Shown: piece after piece, positions 1 to 6,939 of the stretch
Layout: each line of letters starts with the position of its first letter
Position numbering within the stretch: position 1 is the stretch's first letter
From: an uncultured Collinsella sp.
GTDB taxonomy: Bacteria; Actinomycetota; Coriobacteriia; Coriobacteriales; Coriobacteriaceae
Assembly: GCA_902467875.1 (NCBI GenBank)
Contig: CABQWP010000074.1
Location: forward strand, 1-8,487
Direction: 5' to 3'
DNA: 8,487 nt
Made by a program: the position numbers and the translations under genes
The notes under the pieces: generated by a model
What the model saw: only the letters and a program-made list of their open reading frames with translations
The model's database searches: none
What the model was told of the DNA's origin: nothing

Positions 1-8
1 AAAGGGCG

Positions 9-30
9 GAGGCGGGGCATGCCCCGCCTC
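9..30. terminator. Perfect 22-nt palindrome, possible terminator of an off-window gene
   Basis: A perfect inverted repeat with arms GAGGCGGGGC and GCCCCGCCTC, meeting at an AT centre, can fold into a very GC-rich hairpin of about 9 bp with a four-base loop. Read on the minus strand, the stem is followed by CGCCCTTT at the window edge, a weak U-tract. On the plus strand it is followed by TTACACC. It probably ends transcription of a gene lying left of the window, but that gene is not visible and direction cannot be decided. No coding potential is seen between this repeat and the glnN terminator. Confidence 0.45.
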
Positions 31-102
31 TTACACCACATCTCTGTGCGCTACCATACCTAGGCAAGTCGGCGGCAAAACGGGCTTCAAAGCGTCCTTC
101 GC

Positions 103-138
103 AAACAAAAACCGGGGCCCGCACGATGCGGACCCCGG
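103..138 (-). terminator. Rho-independent terminator of glnN
   Basis: On the minus strand, 32 nt after the glnN stop codon, a 12-bp stem (CCGGGGTCCGCA with TGCGGGCCCCGG, one U-G wobble) closes a three-base TCG loop. It is followed at once by TTTTTGTTT. Stem strength, position and U-tract together make this a textbook intrinsic terminator for the leftward glutamine synthetase gene. The wobble pairs only in the minus-strand RNA (it is a C-A mismatch in the plus-strand RNA), which supports the leftward orientation. Confidence 0.93.
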
Positions 139-169
139 CTCAATGCCGTGACGATATGTCAGTTACGCT

Positions 170-2257
170 CTACACGTAGAACAGGATGTCGTCGTAGGTC
201 GGGACCGGCCAGTAGTCGGCTGCCACGATCTCCTCCATGGCGTCCACGGCGGCACGCAGCGCATCCATAGCGGGAACGACCTCGTGCGCGTACACGTTGG
301 CCTGCTCCTGGCCACCGAGGGCCTCAGCCTTCTGATGCACGGCGTCAAGCGCCTTGATGGAGTCGTTGATGGTGGTGATGCCGTTGCAGAGCTTGTTGAG
401 CGTGTTCTGCTCGCACTGCATGGCGGCCTCGGCACCGGCGGCACGAATAGTCTCAAGGCCCTTAGCGACCTTGGTGGCATAGGCGGTAATGACCGGGCGA
501 TAGGTACGACGCGCCTCGCGAACCATCGTGGTGGCCTCGATGTTCATGAGCTTGTTGTACTTCTCGAGCTTGCAATCGTAGCGGCACTGAGCCTCGGCCT
601 TGGTCAGGACACCCGTCTCCTCGAAGAGCGCGATAGCCTTATCGGAAACAAAGGCGGGCAGGGCATCGGCCGTGGTCTTGTTGTTGGCAAGGCCGCGCTT
701 CTCGGCCTCAATGGGCCACTCGTCGGAGTAACCGTCGCCGGAGAACAGGATGCGCTGGTGATCGGTCAACACCTTCTTGCAGTACTCGAGCGCAGCGTCC
801 TGGAACTCATCCTCGGGCGTACCCTCAAGCGCGTCGGCGAAGGACTTGAGCGACTTGGCCACGGCGGCATCGAGCACCAGGTTGGAGTCGGAGACGTTCT
901 GCTCGGAGCCGCAGGCACGGAACTCGAACTTGTTGCCGGTGAAGGCAAACGGGGAGGTGCGGTTGCGGTCGGTGTTGTCCTGCATCAGCTTGGGCAGAGT
1001 ATCGGCGCCCAAGTCGAGCACGCCGCGCGTGGCATGGACGGAAGCCTTGCCATCGATGATCTTCTCGACAACCTCGGTAAGCTGGTCGCCCAGGAAGATG
1101 GACATAATCGCCGGAGGAGCCTCGTTGGCGCCCAGACGATGATCGTTGCCGGCCGAGGCAACGGAGGCACGCAGGAGCTCCTGATAGTTATCGACGGCCT
1201 CAATCACCGCGGTGAGGAAGACGATGAACTGCAGGTTGTCGAGCGGGGTGTCGCCCGGATCGAGCAGATTCTCGGACTCGGTGCCAAGCGACCAGTTGTT
1301 GTGCTTGCCCGAACCATTGATGCCCTCGAAGGGCTTCTCGTGCAGCAGGCAGACCAAGTCGTGGCGGGAGGCGATGAGCTTCATCTTCTCCATCATGACC
1401 AGGTTCTGGTCGATGGCCTCGTTGACCTCACCGTAGACGGGGGCGAGCTCATGCTGGCAGGGAGCGACCTCGTTGTGCTTGGTCTTGGCGGGAATGCCAA
1501 GCGCCCACAGCTCATCGTCCAGATCCTTCATATAGGCCGAGACGGTGGGGCGGATAGCGCCAAAGTAGTGCTCCTCGAGCTCCTGACCCTTGCAGGGAGC
1601 AGCGCCAAAGAGGGTGCGGCCGGTGATGACCAGGTCCTTGCGTTTGCGATAGGCGTCCTTCTTGATCAGGAAGTACTCCTGCTCATCGCCCACGGAAGGA
1701 ACGACCTTCTTGGGGGTCTTGCCAAACAGCGCCAAAACGCGCTTAGACTCACGCGAGAGTGCGGTCATGGAACGCAGCAGCGGGGTCTTCTTGTCCAGGG
1801 CCTCGCCCGTGTAGGAGCAGAAAGCCGTGGGGATGCACAGGACATCGTCCTTGATAAAGGCGGGGCTAGTGGGGTCCCAAGCGGTGTAGCCACGGGCCTC
1901 GAAGGTAGCACGCAGGCCGCCGTTGGGGAAGCTCGAGGCATCGGGCTCGCCCTGGATGAGGTTCTTGCCCGTAAACTTGGTAATGGCGGTGCCGTCGTGG
2001 TTGGGCTCCAGGAAGCTGTCGTGCTTCTCGGAAGTAATGCCCGAAAGCGGCTGGAACCAGTGCGCGTAGTGCGTCGCGCCCTTGGAGATGGCCCAGACCT
2101 TCATGGCATGGGCAACGGCGTTGGCCACATCCAGGTCGAGCGGCTCACCGCCCTCGAGGGTTGCAGCAAGGCGCTTCCAAATGTCCTTGGGGAGGTAGTC
2201 CTTCATGACTTCCTCAGAGAACACCATGGTCCCGAAGCGGTCAGTAAGTTCGGCCAT
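170..2257 (-). CDS. glnN: Type III glutamine synthetase (GlnN family), 695 aa
   Basis: Cytoplasmic ATP-dependent ligase joining ammonia to glutamate to form glutamine, the entry point of nitrogen assimilation. The long 695-residue chain fits GSIII (about 700-730 aa) rather than GSI (about 450-470). Visible family marks in order: WFQPLSG with EKHD (67-80), a glycine/arginine-rich FPNGGLRATFEARGY block (110-124), the metal-binding DEQEYF (191-196), the GSIII signature KHNEVAPCQHELAPVYGEVN (260-279), the ammonia/glutamate-site block GINGSGKHNNWSLGT (312-326), NDHRLGANEAPP (371-382) and RNRTSPFAFTGNKFEFRACGSE (431-452). The start at 2257 was chosen because AAGGGAG lies six bases upstream; an in-frame ATG 21 codons further out has no such site and adds residues unlike the family. 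It is monocistronic as far as seen, divergent from metF, with its own terminator. Family assignment is firm; regulation is inferred only. Confidence 0.97.
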   Translation of the reverse strand: MAELTDRFGTMVFSEEVMKDYLPKDIWKRLAATLEGGEPLDLDVANAVAHAMKVWAISKGATHYAHWFQPLSGITSEKHDSFLEPNHDGTAITKFTGKNLIQGEPDASSFPNGGLRATFEARGYTAWDPTSPAFIKDDVLCIPTAFCSYTGEALDKKTPLLRSMTALSRESKRVLALFGKTPKKVVPSVGDEQEYFLIKKDAYRKRKDLVITGRTLFGAAPCKGQELEEHYFGAIRPTVSAYMKDLDDELWALGIPAKTKHNEVAPCQHELAPVYGEVNEAIDQNLVMMEKMKLIASRHDLVCLLHEKPFEGINGSGKHNNWSLGTESENLLDPGDTPLDNLQFIVFLTAVIEAVDNYQELLRASVASAGNDHRLGANEAPPAIMSIFLGDQLTEVVEKIIDGKASVHATRGVLDLGADTLPKLMQDNTDRNRTSPFAFTGNKFEFRACGSEQNVSDSNLVLDAAVAKSLKSFADALEGTPEDEFQDAALEYCKKVLTDHQRILFSGDGYSDEWPIEAEKRGLANNKTTADALPAFVSDKAIALFEETGVLTKAEAQCRYDCKLEKYNKLMNIEATTMVREARRTYRPVITAYATKVAKGLETIRAAGAEAAMQCEQNTLNKLCNGITTINDSIKALDAVHQKAEALGGQEQANVYAHEVVPAMDALRAAVDAMEEIVAADYWPVPTYDDILFYV

Positions 2258-2263
2258 ACGGAA

Positions 2264-2270
2264 CTCCCTT
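2264..2270 (-). promoter_or_regulatory. Ribosome binding site deciding the glnN start
   Basis: On the minus strand AAGGGAG precedes the ATG at 2257 by six bases. This favours the 695-aa product over the longer in-frame reading from 2320. Confidence 0.85.
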
Positions 2271-2278
2271 CGTATCGG

Positions 2279-2297
2279 CACCGCGTGAGAAGCGGTG
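2279..2297 (-). other. Small hairpin in the glnN leader
   Basis: Arms CACCGC and GCGGTG (6 bp, perfect) enclose a seven-base loop, lying 9 bp upstream of the glnN Shine-Dalgarno sequence on the minus strand. There is no U-tract, so it is not a terminator. It could affect leader stability or ribosome access; no function is shown. Confidence 0.45.
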
Positions 2298-2336
2298 TTG
2301 ATTACTAACGAACGAGTCATAGCTTAGACTCGCCGT

Positions 2337-2374
2337 GTTTCCGCGACATTACCGTTATGTTGCTGTCGCGAAAC
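2337..2374. promoter_or_regulatory. Inverted repeat overlapping the putative glnN promoter (operator candidate)
   Basis: The plus-strand arms are GTTTCCGCGACA (2337-2348) and TGTCGCGAAAC (2364-2374). They are exact reverse complements apart from one extra C in the left arm, so each carries a GTTTC/GCGACA half-site around a 15-bp centre. The repeat brackets the putative minus-strand -10 hexamer, a typical position for a repressor operator. It could alternatively form a bulged RNA hairpin, but no U-tract follows on either strand. The binding protein is unknown; similarity to known nitrogen regulators was not recognised. Confidence 0.5.
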
Positions 2375-2381
2375 CAATCAA
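2354..2381 (-). promoter_or_regulatory. Putative glnN promoter
   Basis: On the minus strand TTGATT (2381-2376) and CATAAC (2359-2354) are separated by 16 bp, giving four of six matches to each sigma-70 consensus hexamer. Transcription would start near 2347, leaving a leader of about 90 nt. The assignment is weak on sequence alone but is helped by the inverted repeat that straddles it. Confidence 0.35.
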
Positions 2382-2429
2382 TGAGGTTACCCTATCGAGG
2401 CGGCGTTGCCACCCTCAACAGCCAATCAA

Positions 2430-2444
2430 CTGCATAAATTGCAG
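2430..2444. repeat. Short inverted repeat CTGCA-N5-TGCAG
   Basis: Five-base perfect arms around TAAAT, directly abutting the second CCAATCAA copy. It is small enough to be chance, and is listed because it sits between two other repeat elements in the divergent regulatory region. Confidence 0.3.
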
Positions 2445-2493
2445 ACCTCTCTCCATGGTTTAAGGGTAGTCAATTTGGGATGGAGCTCTATTA

Positions 2494-2519
2494 ACTGGTA
2501 TTTTGCATCAGATACCAGT
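2494..2519. promoter_or_regulatory. Inverted repeat ACTGGTAT-N10-ATACCAGT ahead of metF (operator or RNA element)
   Basis: The eight-base arms at 2494-2501 and 2512-2519 are perfect reverse complements with a ten-base spacer, about 170 bp before the metF start. The symmetry and spacing fit a dimeric transcription-factor site. A TATAGT hexamer at 2523-2528 just downstream could be a -10 element, though no good -35 is seen. The right arm is also complementary to 2583-2592, so an RNA role is possible. No SAM, cobalamin or T-box riboswitch motif was recognised in this leader. Confidence 0.5.
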
Positions 2520-2672
2520 CTTTATAGTCCGTGCCTAGATTAGCCGCTCTGTTATAGAGAAAGCCGATAGCAAGGCATCTTTGATTGGTATCCTCAAATA
2601 GCGAGTGAAACTCCACCGTGGCACAGTGGTGCTGTAGAATCCTTACACAACACATCACACTATTACGTATCT

Positions 2673-2679
2673 AGAGGAG
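2673..2679 (+). promoter_or_regulatory. Ribosome binding site of metF
   Basis: AGAGGAG lies six bases before the ATG at 2686, a strong Shine-Dalgarno sequence that fixes the start of the first gene in the methionine operon. Confidence 0.85.
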
Positions 2680-2685
2680 CACGAT

Positions 2686-3558
2686 ATGCGCGTCGACGAG
2701 GTTTTTAAGCAGGCAGCATCCCAGGGCACCGCACCCGTTTCGTTTGAGATGTTCCCGCCCAAAGGCGAGCTGACCCTCGACACGGCTCGCGAAGTGGCAG
2801 GCAATCTGTGCAAGCTTTCGCCGAGCTTTGTCTCGGTCACCTGCTCGGCCGGCGGTTCGGGCAACGGTGCCGCCACCGCCCCCATCGCGCATATGATTAC
2901 GAGCGAATTCGACACGCCCTCGGTGGCACACCTTACCTGCGTGGGCCGCTCGCACGCCGATATCGCCGCCAAGATCGACGAGTATCGCACCGCCGGCGTA
3001 GAAAACATCCTGGCCCTGCGTGGCGATCTCCCTGCCGGCGCAACCGAGGACGACAAGCCCGCCTCCGACTACGCCTACGCCCGCGACCTCATCCCCGAGC
3101 TCGTCGACGCCGGCTTTTGCGTGGGCGCCGCAGCCTACCCCGAGGGCCACATTGCCTGTGAGGATCTCAACCTCTCGGTCGAACACCTCAAGCAAAAACA
3201 GGACGCCGGCGCGAGCTTCTTTGTGACACAGCTCTTCTTTGATAACGAGTGCTTCTACCGTTTTCGCGAGCTTGCCGACAAGGCCGGTATCACCGTGCCC
3301 ATTACCGCGGGCATCATGCCGTTTATGGGCAAGTCGCAGATCAGCCGCATGGTCTTTATGTGCGGCGCGTCGCTGCCCTCCCCCGTCATCAAGATTCTCG
3401 CCAAGTACGAGAACGACCCCGAGAGCCTGCAGGCAGCCGGTGTAGATTATGCCGCCCGCCAGCTTTGCGACCTCAAGGAGCACGGCGCCGACGGCCTGCA
3501 CCTGTACACTATGAACCGTCCTGCGATCGCCGCGACCATTATGGAGCGCCTGGGGTAA
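2686..3558 (+). CDS. metF: Methylenetetrahydrofolate reductase, 290 aa
   Basis: Flavoenzyme of one-carbon metabolism that reduces 5,10-methylene-THF to 5-methyl-THF, the methyl donor for methionine synthase; cytoplasmic. The length matches bacterial MetF (about 290-300 aa). Visible marks of the FAD-binding TIM barrel are SFEMFPPK (19-26), with Glu21 at the position of the catalytic glutamate of E. coli MetF, AHLTCVG (81-87), ILALRGDLP (108-116), AAAYPEGH (148-155), GASFFVTQLFFD (175-186) and the C-terminal GLHLYTMNR (270-278). It is the first gene of an operon whose other two products use or repair the MetF-MetH methyl transfer. Its TAA overlaps the ATG of the next gene by one base, implying translational coupling. 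No associated ferredoxin-type partner gene (such as MetV) is seen in the window, so the electron donor is open. Confidence 0.96.
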   Translation: MRVDEVFKQAASQGTAPVSFEMFPPKGELTLDTAREVAGNLCKLSPSFVSVTCSAGGSGNGAATAPIAHMITSEFDTPSVAHLTCVGRSHADIAAKIDEYRTAGVENILALRGDLPAGATEDDKPASDYAYARDLIPELVDAGFCVGAAAYPEGHIACEDLNLSVEHLKQKQDAGASFFVTQLFFDNECFYRFRELADKAGITVPITAGIMPFMGKSQISRMVFMCGASLPSPVIKILAKYENDPESLQAAGVDYAARQLCDLKEHGADGLHLYTMNRPAIAATIMERLG

Positions 3559-4346
3559 TGGAAAAACCGCACATCGATACAACCACTGTCGAAGTGCCGG
3601 CCGACCTTGCGTCGCCGGCGCTTTACCGTGTCGATGCTGCGCACCATCCCCGTGTCGACCGTGCCGAGATGCTGCGGTATCTGGGTTACGGCGGCCAGCA
3701 GATTGAGCCCGAACTGTCACGACGTATTGAGCTTGTCGTTGAACGTCTGGAACTGGACATTGAGCCCCGTGGCGTGCGCCGCGTATTTGCCGTCGATGCC
3801 ACGGGCGTGGACGAGCAGGGCAAGCCTTGCATTCGCTTGGTCGGCACCAACGTTGAGCTGCGCGGTCGCGATATCTATCGACATCTCAAAGACGCCCGCT
3901 TTGCCGCGCTCATGGCATGCACCCTCGGCATGGACGCCGAGCGTCGCCTGCGCACCACGGGAGCCCAACATCCCCTGGAGGGCGCCGTGCTCGACGCCGC
4001 GTGCTCCGCCTACGTGGAAGCCGCCGTCGAGCAAATGGACCAGCAGGTCAAGACGGGCGCCGCCACACACGGGCTCGCCGGCAACTGGCGCTTTAGTCCC
4101 GGCTACGGCGACTGCCCACTCTCGGCCCAGCGCTCGATCGTCAATGCGCTCAACGCCACGCGGCTCATCGGGCTTACCGTCACACCCACCAGCCTGCTCA
4201 TGCCCACCAAAAGCGTGACCGCGGTGATCGGCCTATTCGACGGCGAAGTCCACGACGCCCAGAGCCGCCCCACCTGCAATATCTGCCGCATGCGCGAGCA
4301 CTGCCGCTTCCGCGCCGCCCACACCACCTGCTATTCCAGCCATTAG
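3558..4346 (+). CDS. Stand-alone MetH reactivation-domain protein (Met_synt_B12 type), 262 aa
   Basis: Related to the C-terminal activation domain of cobalamin-dependent methionine synthase, which binds SAM and remethylates the cofactor after accidental oxidation to cob(II)alamin. The key evidence is RFSPGYGDCP (178-187), matching the RxxPGYxxCP SAM-binding motif of the E. coli MetH domain, followed by TPTSLLMPTKSVTAVIG (209-225). The neighbouring metH lacks this domain, so the two probably act in trans, as known for split systems such as the one in Thermotoga. The start overlaps the metF stop (TAATG); an upstream in-frame ATG at 3249 lies inside metF and was rejected. Unlike the E. coli domain, the chain ends in a cysteine cluster, Cys240, Cys243, Cys249 and Cys258 (CX2CX5C plus one), which could bind a metal or Fe-S centre; that is inference. 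Its exact electron partner is unknown. Confidence 0.9.
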   Translation: MEKPHIDTTTVEVPADLASPALYRVDAAHHPRVDRAEMLRYLGYGGQQIEPELSRRIELVVERLELDIEPRGVRRVFAVDATGVDEQGKPCIRLVGTNVELRGRDIYRHLKDARFAALMACTLGMDAERRLRTTGAQHPLEGAVLDAACSAYVEAAVEQMDQQVKTGAATHGLAGNWRFSPGYGDCPLSAQRSIVNALNATRLIGLTVTPTSLLMPTKSVTAVIGLFDGEVHDAQSRPTCNICRMREHCRFRAAHTTCYSSH

Positions 4347-4349
4347 GAG
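4344..4349 (+). promoter_or_regulatory. Ribosome binding site of metH, overlapping the upstream stop codon
   Basis: TAGGAG contains the TAG stop of the reactivation gene and lies six bases before the ATG at 4356. It supports the longer metH start and couples the two genes. Confidence 0.7.
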
Positions 4350-4355
4350 CCCTCG

Positions 4356-6914
4356 ATGTTTACTCCGCTTATCACTCATGATTCTGACGGCACTGCATTG
4401 GCGGCACCCGTTGATGCCGCACGTCGCAACGGTGCCACGTACAAGACGCGCACGATCGGCGATCTGTGCATTAAGGACGATCGCTTGCGTGCGGCCATCG
4501 AGGGCACGGGACACCTGCTGTTCGACGGCGGCATGGGCACCATGTTGCAAGCGGCCGGCATGAAGGCCGGCGCCCTGCCCGAGTTGCTCAACTTTGAGGA
4601 GCCCCAGGTTATCACCGATATCCAACGTCAATATGTCGAGGCTGGCTGTGACGTGATCACCGCCAACACCTTTGGCGCCAACGCCCACAAGCTCGACGGT
4701 GCTGCCACCGTGGCAGACGTCTTTGCCGCGGCCGTCACCTGCGCCCGTGAGGCCGGCGCCCGCTACGTCGCCGGCGATATCGGCCCCATCGGCGCACTGC
4801 TTCGCCCCCTGGGTACTCTGAGCTTCGACGAGGCCTACGACCTCTTTGCCGAGGAAGTGCGCGCCGGCGTCGCCGCGGGTGTGGACCTCTTTATTATCGA
4901 GACCATGACCGACCTGGCCGAGATCAAGGCGGCTGTCTTCGCCTGCCGCGAGAACTCCGACCTGCCCGTCTTTGCCACCATGACCTTTGAGGAAGACGGC
5001 CGTACCTTCCTAGGAACGAGCCCCGAGGTGGCCGCCATCACGCTCGACGCCATCGGCGCCGACGTTTTGGGCATCAACTGCAGCCAAGGACCGGCCGAGC
5101 TCCGAGGACTCGCCGCACGTATGCTCACCGTTACCGACAAGCCCGTTATGGTGCAGGCCAATGCAGGACTCCCCCATGTGGACGACGACGGCAACACCGT
5201 CTTTGATATCCAAGCCCCCGAATACGCCGAGGCCGTCGCTGGCATGATCGCCGACGGCGTGAGCGTTGTGGGCGGTTGCTGCGGAACCACGCCGGCGCAC
5301 ACGGCGGCCTTGCGCACGCTTATCGATAACCACACGCCCAGCCCGCGCCACCGCAAGCCCAGTATGTCGGTCACGAGCGCCCAAACGGTCGTGGACCTTC
5401 CCTGCGACGGCCACAAGATCGCCGTCATCGGCGAGCGCATCAACCCCACCGGCAAAAAGCGCCTGCAGCAGGCCCTGCGCGACGGCGACCTGGACTACGT
5501 TGTGAGCCAGGGCATCAGCCAGCAGGAACAGGGCGCCGACATTCTGGACGTCAACGTGGGCCTGCCCGAGATCGACGAGGTCAAGATCATCCAACAGGCG
5601 ACCGAACAGCTCCAGGGCTCCACGCTGCTGCCGCTGCAGATCGACTCCACCGACCCCGCAGCCGTCGAGGCCGCCGTGCGCCGCTACGCCGGCAAGCCCA
5701 TCATCAACTCGGTCAATGGCAAGCAGCAGATCATGGATGAGATCTTTCCGCTGGTCGCCCACTACGGCACCAACGTTGTCGGACTTACGCTCGACGAAGG
5801 CGGCATCCCCGATACCGCCGAGGCCCGCTTTGCCATCGCCGAGCACATCGTGGCCGAGGCCGCCCGCTACGGCATCGGACCGGACCGCATCCTCATCGAC
5901 TGTCTGGTCATGACCGCCTCGACCAACCAGCGCCAGGCCGAGCAGATCCTGCGCGCCATGTCCCTGTGCAAGGAGCGCCTGGGCGTCAAATGCGCGCTCG
6001 GCGTGTCGAACATCAGCTTTGGCCTGCCTGCCCGCCCGCTGCTGGGCTCGGTCTTTTTAGCCGCCGCCTTTGGCGCGGGCCTGGACGCCCCCATCATGAA
6101 CCCGGGTTCCAAGCGCTTTATGGATACCGTCTACAGCTATCGCGTCCTGAGCGTTGAGGACGAGGGCTCGACCGGATACATCGAGCGCTACGCCGGCTGG
6201 ACCGATCCGTACAAGATCGCCGCAAACCCGGCAGCGGCTCAGGCCGCATCGAGTGATGCCGCGCCTGCTGCTGGCACCGCCGGCACTGACGGCAACGACG
6301 ACCCGATTCGTCGAATGGTCGTCTCGGGCCGCAAAGGCGAGATCGCTGCCGAGACCGAGCGTCTGCTGGCAGACCACGATGCCATGGACCTCATCAACAA
6401 TCACTTTATCCCCGCCCTCGACGAGGTGGGCGTCCTCTTTGACCAGGGCAAGTTCTTCTTGCCGCAGCTCATGGCCTCGGCCGAGGCCGCGCGCGTGGGC
6501 TTCGACACCATCAAGCGCCTGATGCCCGCCGGCGAGATCGCCGACAAGGGCAAGATCTGCGTGGCCACCGTCAAGGGCGACATCCACGATATTGGCAAGA
6601 ACATCGTCAAGATGCTGCTCGATAACTACGGCTACACCGTCTTTGACCTAGGCCGCGACGTCGACCCGCAAGAGGTACTCAAGACCGTTAAGGAGCGCGA
6701 TATCAAACTCGTCGGCCTCTCGGCGCTTATGACCACCACCGTCGTGGCCATGGAAGAGACCATCAAGCTGCTTCATGCCGAGGTGCCGGGCGTCAAGATC
6801 ATCGTAGGCGGCGCCGTACTCACCCCCGAATACGCCAAGCAAATCGGCGCGGACTACTACGCCAAGGACGCCGCCGAAAGCGCTCGTATCGCCGAAGAGG
6901 TCTTTGGGCAGTAA
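4356..6914 (+). CDS. metH: Cobalamin-dependent methionine synthase, short form without reactivation domain, 852 aa
   Basis: Transfers the methyl group of 5-methyl-THF through cobalamin to homocysteine, giving methionine. Module order: the homocysteine/zinc barrel (about 50-325) with LFDGGMGTML (55-64) and the zinc ligands Cys242 (GINCSQGP) and Cys308-Cys309 (GGCCG); the pterin-binding barrel (about 353-615) with GERINPTGKK (359-368), DVNVGLPEID (398-407) and SNISFGLPAR (551-560); an Ala/Gly/Asp linker (about 622-649); the cobalamin cap helices (about 650-735); and the B12 Rossmann domain with DIHDIGKN (742-749), whose His744 should be the lower cobalt ligand, plus GLSAL (787-791) and GGA (818-820). 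It stops there, about 370 residues short of the 1227-aa E. coli enzyme, which matches the separate reactivation gene upstream. The N-terminus is about 40 residues longer than expected; a TTG at 4485 preceded by AAGGA is an alternative start giving 809 aa. Confidence 0.96.
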   Translation: MFTPLITHDSDGTALAAPVDAARRNGATYKTRTIGDLCIKDDRLRAAIEGTGHLLFDGGMGTMLQAAGMKAGALPELLNFEEPQVITDIQRQYVEAGCDVITANTFGANAHKLDGAATVADVFAAAVTCAREAGARYVAGDIGPIGALLRPLGTLSFDEAYDLFAEEVRAGVAAGVDLFIIETMTDLAEIKAAVFACRENSDLPVFATMTFEEDGRTFLGTSPEVAAITLDAIGADVLGINCSQGPAELRGLAARMLTVTDKPVMVQANAGLPHVDDDGNTVFDIQAPEYAEAVAGMIADGVSVVGGCCGTTPAHTAALRTLIDNHTPSPRHRKPSMSVTSAQTVVDLPCDGHKIAVIGERINPTGKKRLQQALRDGDLDYVVSQGISQQEQGADILDVNVGLPEIDEVKIIQQATEQLQGSTLLPLQIDSTDPAAVEAAVRRYAGKPIINSVNGKQQIMDEIFPLVAHYGTNVVGLTLDEGGIPDTAEARFAIAEHIVAEAARYGIGPDRILIDCLVMTASTNQRQAEQILRAMSLCKERLGVKCALGVSNISFGLPARPLLGSVFLAAAFGAGLDAPIMNPGSKRFMDTVYSYRVLSVEDEGSTGYIERYAGWTDPYKIAANPAAAQAASSDAAPAAGTAGTDGNDDPIRRMVVSGRKGEIAAETERLLADHDAMDLINNHFIPALDEVGVLFDQGKFFLPQLMASAEAARVGFDTIKRLMPAGEIADKGKICVATVKGDIHDIGKNIVKMLLDNYGYTVFDLGRDVDPQEVLKTVKERDIKLVGLSALMTTTVVAMEETIKLLHAEVPGVKIIVGGAVLTPEYAKQIGADYYAKDAAESARIAEEVFGQ

Positions 6915-6939
6915 CACAACGGAAACAACCGAGCACCAA

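Larger units (their letters stand above)
2374..2588. repeat. Three copies of the 8-mer CCAATCAA in the divergent intergenic region
   Basis: CCAATCAA occurs at 2374-2381 and 2422-2429 in direct orientation, and as its reverse complement TTGATTGG at 2581-2588. Three exact copies of one 8-mer on either strand of a roughly 430-bp spacer are more than chance easily gives. The first copy coincides with the putative glnN -35 region. The third overlaps segment C of the complementary set ahead of metF. They may be binding sites for one regulator of both genes; this is inference. Confidence 0.45.

Noticed and set aside
284..2308. A 674-codon open frame on the plus strand antisense to glnN
   Set aside because: It mirrors glnN in a GC-rich genome where stop codons are rare in the antisense frame. 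The translation is low-complexity Leu/Gly/Val/Ala with no recognisable domain, and no ribosome binding site was found.
2581..2609. metF promoter built on TTGATT at 2581
   Set aside because: At 16-18 bp downstream there is no plausible -10 hexamer (the sequence there is around GAGTGAAAC).
2320..2685. SAM, cobalamin or T-box riboswitch ahead of metF
   Set aside because: Recognisable core motifs of these classes (for example the T-box GGGTGG segment or a B12 box) were not seen by eye on either strand. A covariance search would be decisive.
3249..3557. Upstream extension of the reactivation protein into metF
   Set aside because: The added 103 residues are an out-of-frame Arg/His-rich reading of metF. 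The ATG at 3558, overlapping the metF stop, is the natural start.
2671..3720. A 349-codon minus-strand frame across metF
   Set aside because: It is a shadow of metF and the start of the next gene, with no domain match and no translation signal.
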